Counted from the first letter of the stretch, positions 1 through 5,995 are shown. The stretch is 6,017 bases of DNA from Hyphomicrobiales bacterium (GCA_030600135.1 JAUVMS010000229.1:1-6017); one strand, 5' to 3'. Numbers and translations: made by a program. Notes: generated from the letters alone by a model not told the origin.

Positions 1-33
1 AAAGGCCTTGGCGCGGCGTCAAGGCCTTTTCTT
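1..33 (+). terminator. Rho-independent terminator of an upstream gene outside the window
   Basis: The arms AAAGGCCTTG (1-10) and CAAGGCCTTT (20-29) are perfectly complementary over 10 bp around a 9-base loop, and the right arm runs into a T-rich tail (TTTTCTTGTT). This is the classic shape of an intrinsic terminator for a gene ending just left of the window. The left arm starts at the very first base, so the stem may be longer. Its presence means that the aminotransferase gene at 85 probably has its own promoter, although I see no convincing -35/-10 pair in 34-84. Confidence 0.85.
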
Positions 34-84
34 GTTGCGGGTGCCTGACCAGATGCTAAGCAATTGTGCTGTTCAAGTTAGTCG

Positions 85-1284
85 TTGGGGCATCGTTCAT
101 TGGCAAGCTTAGATACCGTCCAGTCGCCGTTTGACCGGCTGCGAGTTCTCATCGGCGACACACCGCCTGGTGATGATCCGATCGATTTGACGGTCGGTGA
201 GCCGCGGCACGAAATGCCCGACTTCCTGGTGGCCAAGTTGACCGAGGTGGCGGACCAGTTTGCCAGATATCCGCTCATTGGCGGATCGGACGACGTGCGA
301 GTGGCGATTTGCTGGTGGCATGAGCGGCGCTATGGCATTTCGCTCGATCCGGGACGGAACGTGATTATTTCAAGCGGTTCTCGCGACGGTCTGGTGACAG
401 CCGTGTTGCCCGCTATCAAGGGTCGCGCCGATGAGGGCAAACGCGCCGTCCTCATCCCCAATCCGTTCTATCAGTGTTATGCCGCTGGCGCGGTCATTGC
501 GGGCGGGGAGCCGGTCTATCTGCCGGCCGACGCGGAGGCAGGGTTTCTGCCAGACATCGACAATCTGGCCAAGGATCGCGAGCTGCTAAGGCGCACGGCG
601 GCCTACTATTTGTGCTCGCCATCGAATCCGCAAGGCGCGGTGGCTTCGCCCGATTACCTGGCCAAGGCCATCACGCTGGCGCGGCAGTACGATTTCATGC
701 TGTTCGCTGATGAGTGCTATTCGGAGGTCTACAGCGGGGCTCCGCCACCCGGCGCACTGGAGATCGCGCTCAATGCAACCGGGTCGTTGGCCAACGTGGT
801 GGCGTTCAATTCGCTGTCGAAACGAAGCAATCTTCCGGGATTGCGTTCCGGTTTTTGCGCCGGCGATCCCGATTTCCTCGAGATATTCGAGCGATTTCGC
901 AATGTGTCGGCGCCGCAGGTGCCGCTGCCGGTGCAGCATGCATCGGCAGCGATCTGGGACGACGAGCGCCATGTCGAGGCCAGTCGCGCGCTCTATCAAG
1001 CGAAATTCGGCTTGGCGGACGAGCTGCTTGGCAACCGTTTTGGTTATCGACGACCGGCCGGTGGTTTCTTTCTTTGGCTCGAAATGGGTCAAATGGGGGG
1101 AGGGGAAGCGGCAACGGTAACCCTCTGGAAACGATCAGGTGTCAAAGTTTTACCCGGCGCTTATCTCACACACGCCAGTTCCGATGCCAAAAGTCCGGGC
1201 GAGCCCTTCGTGCGCGTCGCTTTGGTGGAAGATCTGGCAACGACGAGGCGAGCGCTCGAACGGATAGCTCAGTTTGATTCTTGA
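85..1284 (+). CDS. dapC: PLP-dependent aminotransferase, succinyldiaminopimelate transaminase (DapC) type
   Basis: This is a fold-type I, class I/II aminotransferase of about 399 residues, the usual length for the family. Seen in order: the substrate-side motif LTVGEP near residue 36; SPSNPQG at 178-184 with the PLP-contacting Asn181; ADECYSE with Asp209 (pyridine nitrogen) and Tyr212; the Schiff-base Lys246 in SLSKRSNLPGLRSG; and the carboxylate-binding Arg377 in FVRVALV. The SLSKRSN-PGLRSGF stretch is characteristic of DapC, which converts N-succinyl-2-amino-6-ketopimelate with glutamate to N-succinyl-LL-diaminopimelate in the cytoplasm for lysine and peptidoglycan; the exact substrate is inferred. 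The start is a TTG at 85, just after an in-frame stop at 79. No good ribosome site precedes it. A second TTG at 100 has GGGG at 87-90 at suitable spacing and may be the true start, giving 394 residues. ftsK follows after 12 bases, so co-transcription is likely. Confidence 0.88.
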   Translation: MGHRSLASLDTVQSPFDRLRVLIGDTPPGDDPIDLTVGEPRHEMPDFLVAKLTEVADQFARYPLIGGSDDVRVAICWWHERRYGISLDPGRNVIISSGSRDGLVTAVLPAIKGRADEGKRAVLIPNPFYQCYAAGAVIAGGEPVYLPADAEAGFLPDIDNLAKDRELLRRTAAYYLCSPSNPQGAVASPDYLAKAITLARQYDFMLFADECYSEVYSGAPPPGALEIALNATGSLANVVAFNSLSKRSNLPGLRSGFCAGDPDFLEIFERFRNVSAPQVPLPVQHASAAIWDDERHVEASRALYQAKFGLADELLGNRFGYRRPAGGFFLWLEMGQMGGGEAATVTLWKRSGVKVLPGAYLTHASSDAKSPGEPFVRVALVEDLATTRRALERIAQFDS

Positions 1285-1296
1285 TTAACGGGTCTC

Positions 1297-3843
1297 ATGT
1301 CGTTGCGTCGGTCGGTTCTTAACGAGTCTGGTTTTCTGCCGGACTTCATGGAAGAAAGTCTGCGAAGCTGGCTTTTTAGGGCGATCGGTGTCGCGCTAAT
1401 GGTTGCAGCGGCCATGGGTTGGCTGTGCCTGCTGACCTGGTCTGCCAGCGAACCGAGCCTCAATCAAGCATCCGACAGTGGCGCGCATAATCTACTTGGC
1501 CCAACGGGTGGCCTGGTTGCCGATTTGCTTTTCCAAAGCCTTGGCCTGGCGGCGATATTCGCCATGTTGCCGATCGCGGTCTGGGGTTACGAGCTTTTCT
1601 CGCGCGAATACATTGCCAATCTCAGCATGCGCCTTACGGTTTGGCCGATATCGGCGTTTGCCATCGCAAGCGCGTTCGCGGCACTGCCGACGCCGGGCTC
1701 CTGGCCCCTTCATCACGGCTTCGGCGGCCTGATTGGAAATCTTTTGTACGGTTTTGCCGCCCAACTGTTCGACACGATTTACGCGCCGTTGAGTGGCCTG
1801 GTCGTGGGCGGCACGTTTCTTTTGACCGGCCTGTCGGCGCTGGCCCATGCCATGGGCTTCAGGCTCGTCGATGTTCACATCCTATGGCAACCCTCACCTA
1901 ATCCGAGGCCCAAACGGCGGGTGGCTCACCCATCGGCGACACCGCGCAAGGGACTGGTCGAGAAACTGCGCGAGACGGTCGCCGACAGCGCGCCGCGCTC
2001 AAACAAATCTGGGCGTGAGCGCAACACGCACGCTGACGCGACGACCGTGGCTGGTGAAAAATCACCGACCGCCGGCATTGATCCGACTTTGCCCGGCCAT
2101 CATGGCGATACGGAATTGCGGCCATCGTCAGACGACCAGGACGTCGGTGAGACCATAATGGACTGTCCCATCGACGAGGACGCCCAGCGAATTGCAAAAA
2201 TCTTCGCGCCGAAGCCGGGCCGCAAGCAAAAGGCAGCAGCGCAGAAATCCGAAGATAGCTCGCCAAAGCCAGGATCGCCCGATCATCAGGCGATCGAGCC
2301 GACTTTTGAGGATACGCCACAGTCCGCAGTGTTCACTGAGGCGCGCGGCGATGATGTTCAACTGCCTTCGATGCGGCTGTTGAAGCGATCGCGCTCGCAA
2401 AAACGCGGCGCCGAGTTCAATCAAAGTGTCTTGCGCGGCAACGCAGCATTGCTCGAGGACGTACTCAAGGACTTCGGTATCAAGGGCAAGATCGTCAACA
2501 TTCGACCCGGGCCGGTCGTGACACTCTACGAGCTTCGGCCGGAGCGCGGTGTCAAGGCCGCGCGCGTCATCGGCCTCGCCGACGACATTGCCCGGTCGTT
2601 GAGCGCGGTATCGGCGCGTATCGCCGTGGTGCCGGGACGCAACGCGATCGGGATCGAACTACCCAACATCCAGCGCGAGACCGTGCGTCTGCGCGAGCTC
2701 TTCGAGACCCAGCAATATCGCAATGGCGATGCGACGCTGCCCATTGCCTTGGGGCTCGGCATCGATGGGTCGCCGGTGATCGCGGATCTGGCGCGGATGC
2801 CGCACTTGCTGATCGCCGGAACCACGGGCTCGGGTAAATCGGTGGGCGTCAACGCAATGATCCTGTCGCTGCTCTACCGAATGACACCTGAGCAGTGCCG
2901 CTTCATCATGATCGACCCGAAAATGCTGGAGCTTTCGGTCTACAACGGTATTCCGCATCTCTTGAATCCCGTGGTCACGGATCCGGAAAAGGCATTGCTG
3001 GCGCTCAACTGGGTCGTCAGGGAGATGGAGGAACGCTACAAGCGGATGTCCAAGCTCGGCGTGCGGAACCTGGAAGTCTTCAACAAGCGTGTTCGCAAAG
3101 CCACCAAGCAAGGCCAGTTGCTCAAGCGTACGGTGCAGACGGGCTTCGACCGGGTGACCGGCGAAGCGGTCTATGAGCACGAACAATTCGAGCTCGAGCC
3201 CTTGCCCTACATCGTCGTGGTGATCGACGAGATGGCCGACCTCATGCTGACGGTCGGCAAGGAAATCGAGGTCGCGATACAGCGTCTCGCGCAGATGGCG
3301 CGGGCGGCGGGCATTCACCTCATCACGGCGACCCAGCGCCCGAGTGTGGATGTCATCACCGGAGTCATCAAAGCCAACCTACCAACCCGTATGAGCTACA
3401 AGGTAGCAACGTCCGCCGACAGCCGAACAATCCTCGGCCATCACGGCGCGGAACAGCTACTGGGGGCGGGCGACATGCTGTTCAACGCTGGGGGCGGGCA
3501 AACCATGCGGGTTCACGGAGCATTCGTCTCCGAGGACGAGATCGAGCACATTGTCGCGTTTTTGCGGCGCCAGGGTGAGCCGGACTACGTCGCTGGCATG
3601 ACAGACGTGCCAGACGATGGCGATGCCGGAGAGGGTTTGGCGGTCAGCGGGGCGGATAGCTTATATGACAAGGCGGTTGCCGTAGTGCTTCGAGATCGTA
3701 AGGTTTCAACCAGCTATCTGCAGCGGCGACTTTCGATCGGGTACAACCGAGCCGCGGATCTGGTCGAGCGCATGGAAGCCGAAGGATTGATCAGCCCGCC
3801 GAACAAGACCGCGAAACGCGAAATCTTGATCGAAACCACCTAA
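1297..3843 (+). CDS. ftsK: DNA translocase FtsK
   Basis: FtsK is a septal, membrane-anchored hexameric ATPase that pumps DNA towards dif and activates XerCD during chromosome segregation. The 848-residue product shows the full architecture. About four membrane segments lie near residues 24-48, 72-97, 112-131 and 162-186. A charged low-complexity linker spans about 190-365. The alpha/beta motor core follows, with Walker A GTTGSGKS (508-515) and Walker B VVVIDEMADLM (640-650, Asp644-Glu645). The C-terminal winged-helix gamma domain, which reads KOPS polarity, is at about 787-848 (STSYLQRRLSIGYNRAADL). Length is normal for alphaproteobacteria. The start at 1297 has only a weak ACGGG upstream; Met18 (1348) is an alternative that keeps all membrane segments. 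An oddity is residues 698-716, where the usual SKIDSRTIL region reads TSADSRTILGHH (see findings). It sits 12 bases after the aminotransferase gene, and lolA follows. Confidence 0.97.
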   Translation: MSLRRSVLNESGFLPDFMEESLRSWLFRAIGVALMVAAAMGWLCLLTWSASEPSLNQASDSGAHNLLGPTGGLVADLLFQSLGLAAIFAMLPIAVWGYELFSREYIANLSMRLTVWPISAFAIASAFAALPTPGSWPLHHGFGGLIGNLLYGFAAQLFDTIYAPLSGLVVGGTFLLTGLSALAHAMGFRLVDVHILWQPSPNPRPKRRVAHPSATPRKGLVEKLRETVADSAPRSNKSGRERNTHADATTVAGEKSPTAGIDPTLPGHHGDTELRPSSDDQDVGETIMDCPIDEDAQRIAKIFAPKPGRKQKAAAQKSEDSSPKPGSPDHQAIEPTFEDTPQSAVFTEARGDDVQLPSMRLLKRSRSQKRGAEFNQSVLRGNAALLEDVLKDFGIKGKIVNIRPGPVVTLYELRPERGVKAARVIGLADDIARSLSAVSARIAVVPGRNAIGIELPNIQRETVRLRELFETQQYRNGDATLPIALGLGIDGSPVIADLARMPHLLIAGTTGSGKSVGVNAMILSLLYRMTPEQCRFIMIDPKMLELSVYNGIPHLLNPVVTDPEKALLALNWVVREMEERYKRMSKLGVRNLEVFNKRVRKATKQGQLLKRTVQTGFDRVTGEAVYEHEQFELEPLPYIVVVIDEMADLMLTVGKEIEVAIQRLAQMARAAGIHLITATQRPSVDVITGVIKANLPTRMSYKVATSADSRTILGHHGAEQLLGAGDMLFNAGGGQTMRVHGAFVSEDEIEHIVAFLRRQGEPDYVAGMTDVPDDGDAGEGLAVSGADSLYDKAVAVVLRDRKVSTSYLQRRLSIGYNRAADLVERMEAEGLISPPNKTAKREILIETT

Positions 3844-4009
3844 TTCGCCTCATTTGCCCCATAATATCAGGGGAAATCCATCATGAAGCCTTGTCGCACG
3901 GTCAATGGACCATAGGATCGGCGTGGTTCGCACACACTGTCGGGGCTGACGCCGTGGCGACGGACCTTAACTGACATCACGGCCATACTCGGCCAAGCTG
4001 GGGGTATCA
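3844..4009 (+). promoter_or_regulatory. ftsK-lolA spacer: leader region of lolA with a possible 10-codon ORF
   Basis: This 166-base spacer is long for a tight operon and may hold a lolA promoter. A poor candidate is TTGTCG (3891-3896), 16 bases, then TAGGAT (3913-3918), with about four matches in each hexamer. CCCC (3857-3860) can pair with GGGG (3870-3873), extended by TTT/AAA, but no T-tract follows, so it is not a terminator. The right arm GGGGAA also works as a ribosome site 7-9 bases before an ATG at 3883 that opens a 10-codon frame (MKPCRTVNGP, stop at 3913-3915). CGGCGT (3919-3924) can pair with ACGCCG (3949-3954). The true lolA ribosome site GGGGG (4000-4004) ends the spacer, 5 bases before ATG. 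None of these roles is proven. Confidence 0.3.
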
Positions 4010-4735
4010 ATGACGCACAAAGCCTTTGCCAAACTATTTTCAGGCATTTCGGCGTTCGTGATTTGCAGCGCGGCAGCAATGGCGCAGCAGGCAAATGACA
4101 AGGTACCGGTCAATCCGATCGGCGTTGGCGCGGCGTGGAGCGCAAACGTGGACGGAGCGTCGGTAACAGGGCGCTCGTTCGATGACAACGAGCTTGCGCT
4201 CATCGAGCAAATCAACACCTATTTCAACGAGATGTGGCACCTGCAAGGCCGCTTCGTGCAGACCGACTGGCAGAACCAACGGATGAAGGGACGATTCTTC
4301 GTCAGACGGCCTGGGCGATTTCGCTTTATCTACTCGCCACCGAGCAAATTGGTGATTCTTTCAGATGGTCGGTTACTTTCGATCGAGGATTACGCAACCG
4401 AGGACGTCGAGCGTTACCCACTGAGTTCTACACCGTTTCGCTTGTTGCTGGGCCGGGATGTCAACCTGCTACGCGACGCGCGAATTGTCGACTTGTACGA
4501 TAACGATGAAGTGGCAAGTATTACTCTCGAAGACAAAAGCGGCGACGCAACCGGTCGGATCAAGTTGTCCTTTTCGAAAGACGAGGGCTTTGAGCTGAGC
4601 GAATGGACTATTACTGATGCACAAGGTCTGAACACTCGAATTCAAGTTGCCGATCTCGTGTTAGGGCAGAAGGCAGATCCAAATCTCTTTCGGGCATCCA
4701 AGATCGGTCTACCAGGCGTTGAGAGCAACAGATGA
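4010..4735 (+). CDS. lolA: outer-membrane lipoprotein carrier protein LolA
   Basis: LolA is the periplasmic chaperone that takes lipoproteins released by the LolCDE transporter and carries them to the outer membrane. The 241-residue product starts with a Sec signal peptide: Lys4 and Lys8, a hydrophobic core FSGISAFVICSAAA, and a likely signal peptidase I site after AMA (residues 23-25). A variable stretch to about residue 58 precedes the LolA domain (about 60-235). Family signatures are LQGRFVQTD (78-86), the strand GRFFVRRPGRFRFIYSPP (94-111), LVILSDGRLLSIED (114-127) and the RYPLSSTPFRLLLGRDVNLL stretch (135-154). Together these make the half-barrel with its hydrophobic lid. The ATG at 4010 has a strong GGGGG ribosome site 5 bases upstream. 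The gene is downstream of ftsK, as in many alphaproteobacteria. The stop TGA is embedded in a 9-bp tandem duplication that supplies a second in-frame TGA. Confidence 0.95.
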   Translation: MTHKAFAKLFSGISAFVICSAAAMAQQANDKVPVNPIGVGAAWSANVDGASVTGRSFDDNELALIEQINTYFNEMWHLQGRFVQTDWQNQRMKGRFFVRRPGRFRFIYSPPSKLVILSDGRLLSIEDYATEDVERYPLSSTPFRLLLGRDVNLLRDARIVDLYDNDEVASITLEDKSGDATGRIKLSFSKDEGFELSEWTITDAQGLNTRIQVADLVLGQKADPNLFRASKIGLPGVESNR

Positions 4736-4746
4736 TCCAGATGATC
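4729..4746. repeat. 9-bp perfect tandem duplication across the lolA stop codon
   Basis: CAGATGATC occurs twice head to tail (4729-4737 and 4738-4746). Because the unit is three codons long, the duplication places a second TGA in the lolA frame at 4742-4744, nine bases after the real stop at 4733-4735. It is most simply a slippage or duplication scar. Confidence 0.85.
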
Positions 4747-4808
4747 AGCAATCCGAACATCTGAAGTCCTAGTTGCTTGTGTTACTCACACCTTTTCCAC
4801 AGGGGTGA

Positions 4809-4833
4809 TTGAAATTCAGTTCTAGGCTATTAT
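4809..4833 (+). promoter_or_regulatory. candidate promoter for the intergenic small RNA
   Basis: TATTAT at 4828-4833 matches the -10 consensus in five of six positions and lies in the most AT-rich part of the window. It would start transcription near 4839-4841. The -35 is unclear: TTGAAA (4809-4814) is a good hexamer but only 13 bases away from this -10, while a spacing of 16 leads to a poor TATTTA (4831-4836). Either a -35-independent element or an activator would be needed, or the -10 is not TATTAT. A TTTTCCACA sequence just upstream (4793-4801) resembles a DnaA box with one mismatch. Confidence 0.35.
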
Positions 4834-4835
4834 TT

Positions 4836-4863
4836 AAGAACGATAGTAGGTGAGATCGTTCTT
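4836..4863. repeat. perfect 9-bp inverted repeat at the putative RNA start (operator or 5' hairpin)
   Basis: AAGAACGAT (4836-4844) and ATCGTTCTT (4855-4863) are exact reverse complements separated by the 10 bases AGTAGGTGAG. The centre-to-centre distance of the arms is 19 bases, about two helical turns, which would suit a dimeric repressor covering the transcription start. Alternatively, if transcription starts upstream of 4836, the arms form a 5' hairpin. The loop bases also belong to a competing stem (4846-4854 with 4895-4903). Confidence 0.5.
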
Positions 4864-4982
4864 TATCGGTAGTGCCCCCCGTCTAGCCGAAAGACTCACC
4901 TGCGGCGCCGGTTTCCCTCCCGGCGCACCGCGCATAAAGCGCTTGTTGGCGCCCGACAATTCTAAGTTGGGCGCCTTTTTTT
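4839..4982 (+). ncRNA. putative intergenic small RNA with C-rich loops, about 140 nt
   Basis: The stretch lacks a coding frame with a ribosome site but folds well by eye and ends in a strong intrinsic terminator. Stem I pairs GTAGGTGAG (4846-4854) with CTCACCTGC (4895-4903), with one G-U pair. It continues with TCTT/AAGA (4860-4863 with 4891-4894), TCGG/CCGA (4866-4869 with 4887-4890) and TAG/CTA, and presents a loop with six consecutive C (4875-4880). Stem II pairs GCGCCGG (4905-4911) with CCGGCGC (4920-4926) around TTTCCCTC. A small GCGC-ATAAA-GCGC hairpin (4930-4942) and the terminator (4948-4982) follow. C-rich unpaired loops that can pair with Shine-Dalgarno sequences are a known feature of several alphaproteobacterial trans-acting small RNAs, so translational repression of mRNAs is a reasonable guess. 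The 5' end is uncertain. I cannot assign an Rfam family; an untranslated 3' extension of the lolA mRNA is the main alternative. Confidence 0.55.
4948..4982 (+). terminator. strong Rho-independent terminator
   Basis: GGCGCCCGAC (4948-4957) pairs with GTTGGGCGCC (4966-4975) over 10 bp with a single G-U pair and an 8-base AATTCTAA loop, directly followed by seven T (4976-4982). No A-run precedes the left arm, so it works only on the + strand: it ends the small RNA and any read-through from lolA, but not the convergent minus-strand gene. Confidence 0.93.
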
Positions 4983-5022
4983 GGAATCGCAACTTCTCTG
5001 GATCGGCCGTTCAAAAGTGGCG

Positions 5023-5535
5023 TTAGCGTTCGTCGCCAACAGCCAACTGATTTCCTTCCAGACGCTCAATCTGGCTATGCGCGTCCCCCATCTCGTTACT
5101 GGCGACACGAAGGGCGGAACCGAATTCACTCAGACGCAAGCGAATCTGCTCGGCAAAATGTGCCGCAAGTTCTTGATCCTCTTGCATGAGCCTGTGCATG
5201 GTTGAGCGATGGAAGGCCAAGACGCGAACGGTCTCGCCTACGGTTACGGTCGAAAAGTGCTCGGTTTCGACCAACATTGCCATTTCGCCGATCAAAGTCC
5301 CAGGCGAGAAACTCTTGCTTTCGAGTGTGGCGTCCATGTTGTCGGTTACGGCAACGCTGCCATGAATGATTAAATAGGCGGCAGTGCCGAACTGGCCACG
5401 CTCAATCAGCGTTTCACCCGGCTCAAAGACACTTCGCTCAGCGTTCAGCGCAAGCGCCTTAAGTTGCAACGGTTTGAGATCCTTGAACAAGGAAACGCCG
5501 AGCAGTGGCACGATAAGCGCGTTGATCGACAACAT
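5023..5535 (-). CDS. single-domain cyclic-nucleotide-binding-fold protein (cNBD), without DNA-binding domain
   Basis: The 170-residue product is almost entirely one CAP/CRP-type cNMP-binding domain. It has an N-terminal helix pair (about 6-33), the beta-roll with FEPGETLIERGQFGTAAYLI (37-56), the phosphate-binding-cassette region LIGEMAML (81-88), then C-terminal helices (about 110-160). The CRP helix-turn-helix is absent, so this is not a transcription factor by itself. Glu84, the ribose-contacting position, is kept, but the cassette arginine (position 82 in E. coli CRP) is Phe94 here, and the following Ser-Ala is Ser-Thr, so ordinary cAMP binding is doubtful. It may sense another ligand or act as a protein-interaction module. 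The start at 5535 is chosen because GGGAAAG lies about six bases upstream and the family N-terminus (helix before the roll) begins here. The frame stays open upstream to 5808, but that part has no family resemblance. The gene runs convergent to lolA and the small RNA. Confidence 0.82.
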   Translation of the reverse strand: MLSINALIVPLLGVSLFKDLKPLQLKALALNAERSVFEPGETLIERGQFGTAAYLIIHGSVAVTDNMDATLESKSFSPGTLIGEMAMLVETEHFSTVTVGETVRVLAFHRSTMHRLMQEDQELAAHFAEQIRLRLSEFGSALRVASNEMGDAHSQIERLEGNQLAVGDER

Positions 5536-5827
5536 AGCTTTCCCAGTATCGGTGCGTTCGCGCAGCCAACAAACGCAGCGAACGTCAGGAAATCGGTTAA
5601 CCGGCAAGACAATCGCTTGCGCTGGCGGGAAAGCTACGAGATTCGCAGTCACTTGGTCCAGAGCAACGCCCGAAAAAGTTCGTGTGCATAGCAATATGTG
5701 CCAAGGCAGCATCTTGGATGGGAGAGAACAGCAAATGCCGGGAGATTGTCGATCCGACTTGGACAGGACTTTGAGCCCGGTCCGCGTCGCGCGATGAGGA
5801 GCCTGCACTCAACTCAGGCAAACACCT
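5536..5827. promoter_or_regulatory. non-coding upstream region of the cNBD gene with two dyads
   Basis: About 290 bases separate the cNBD start from the miniature element. I see no convincing gene here, although the minus-strand frame of the cNBD gene is open to 5808. Two symmetric sites stand out: CGTTCGC (5555-5561) with GCGAACG (5578-5584), a 7-bp inverted repeat with a 16-base gap lying 20-49 bases before the start codon; and the perfect 10-bp palindrome CGGTTAACCG (5594-5603). Either may be an operator or lie in the 5' untranslated leader. No confident -35/-10 pair was found; TTGTTG with GATACT on the minus strand would leave almost no leader and is unlikely. Confidence 0.25.
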
Positions 5828-5848
5828 AGCAGGCTGTTGAAGAACTCG
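5828..5848 (+). repeat. left terminal inverted repeat of the miniature element
   Basis: Twenty-one bases beginning AGCAGGCTGTTG and ending ACTCG, the exact reverse complement of 5975-5995. If CTAG is included and a 3-base indel (CAG) is allowed, the similarity extends outward to 5826. Confidence 0.9.
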
Positions 5849-5974
5849 GTGAGGTCGCGATGCGAGCGAAAATTGAGCGCTGGGCAGCGTCGCAACGCTG
5901 GCCCGATGCAACCGCATCGCGCTGCGCGCCGCTCCTCGTCGGAGACGAAAAAACCACAGGTGTCGCGATCCACA

Positions 5975-5995
5975 CGAGTTCTTCAACAGCCTGCT
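5975..5995 (-). repeat. right terminal inverted repeat of the miniature element
   Basis: Begins CGAGTTCTTCAAC and ends CCTGCT, perfectly complementary to the left end. It is followed by GCTAG; the remaining 17 bases of the window (6001-6017) hold nothing recognisable. Confidence 0.9.

Larger units (their letters stand above)
5828..5995. mobile_element. MITE-like miniature inverted-repeat element, about 168 bp
   Basis: Perfect 21-bp terminal inverted repeats (5828-5848 and 5975-5995, outer bases AGCAGGCTGTTGAAG) enclose about 126 bases with no transposase. CTAG stands immediately at the outside of both ends (5826-5829 and 5997-6000, with three extra bases on the right), which may be a target duplication or part of the ends. 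The interior is itself symmetric: CGCGATGCG (5856-5864) with CGCATCGCG (5913-5921), and CAGCGT (5885-5890) with ACGCTG (5895-5900), so the whole element could fold into a long branched hairpin. GGCTGTTGAA-type ends recall insertion sequences of the IS1182/IS5-like groups; this is from memory and would need an ISfinder comparison. Movement would require a transposase in trans. Confidence 0.75.

Noticed and set aside
32..60. TTGTTG as a -35 box for the aminotransferase gene
   Set aside because: No -10-like hexamer lies 16-18 bases downstream, and TTGTTG is part of the T-rich terminator tail.
586..1092. 168-codon minus-strand frame inside the aminotransferase gene
   Set aside because: Antisense shadow of the catalytic core of a clearly recognisable enzyme; no motif of its own.
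1097..1104. GGGGAGGG, a match to the KOPS consensus GGGNAGGG, just before ftsK
   Set aside because: About one such match is expected by chance in 6 kb on two strands, and it falls in a Gly-rich codon run of the aminotransferase.
2659..3318. 219-codon minus-strand frame inside ftsK
   Set aside because: It lies wholly antisense to the conserved FtsK motor, has no family resemblance or ribosome site, and is His/Arg-rich as expected for a shadow frame.
4778..4791. TTGTG-TTAC-TCACA as a CRP/FNR-type site
   Set aside because: The half-sites are not reverse complements in register and the spacing does not fit either the 16-bp CRP or the FNR consensus.
4981..5205. 74-codon plus-strand frame beginning in the terminator tail
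   Set aside because: It starts with a TTG in the T-tract of the terminator, has no ribosome site and is antisense to the cNBD gene.
5536..5808. N-terminal extension of the cNBD protein by 91 residues
   Set aside because: The added part shows no signal peptide, membrane segment or domain, whereas the ATG at 5535 has a ribosome site and matches the normal N-terminus of the domain.
5597..5986. 129-codon minus-strand frame across the right end of the miniature element
   Set aside because: It starts within the terminal repeat, no transposase motif is visible and it overlaps non-coding repeat structure.
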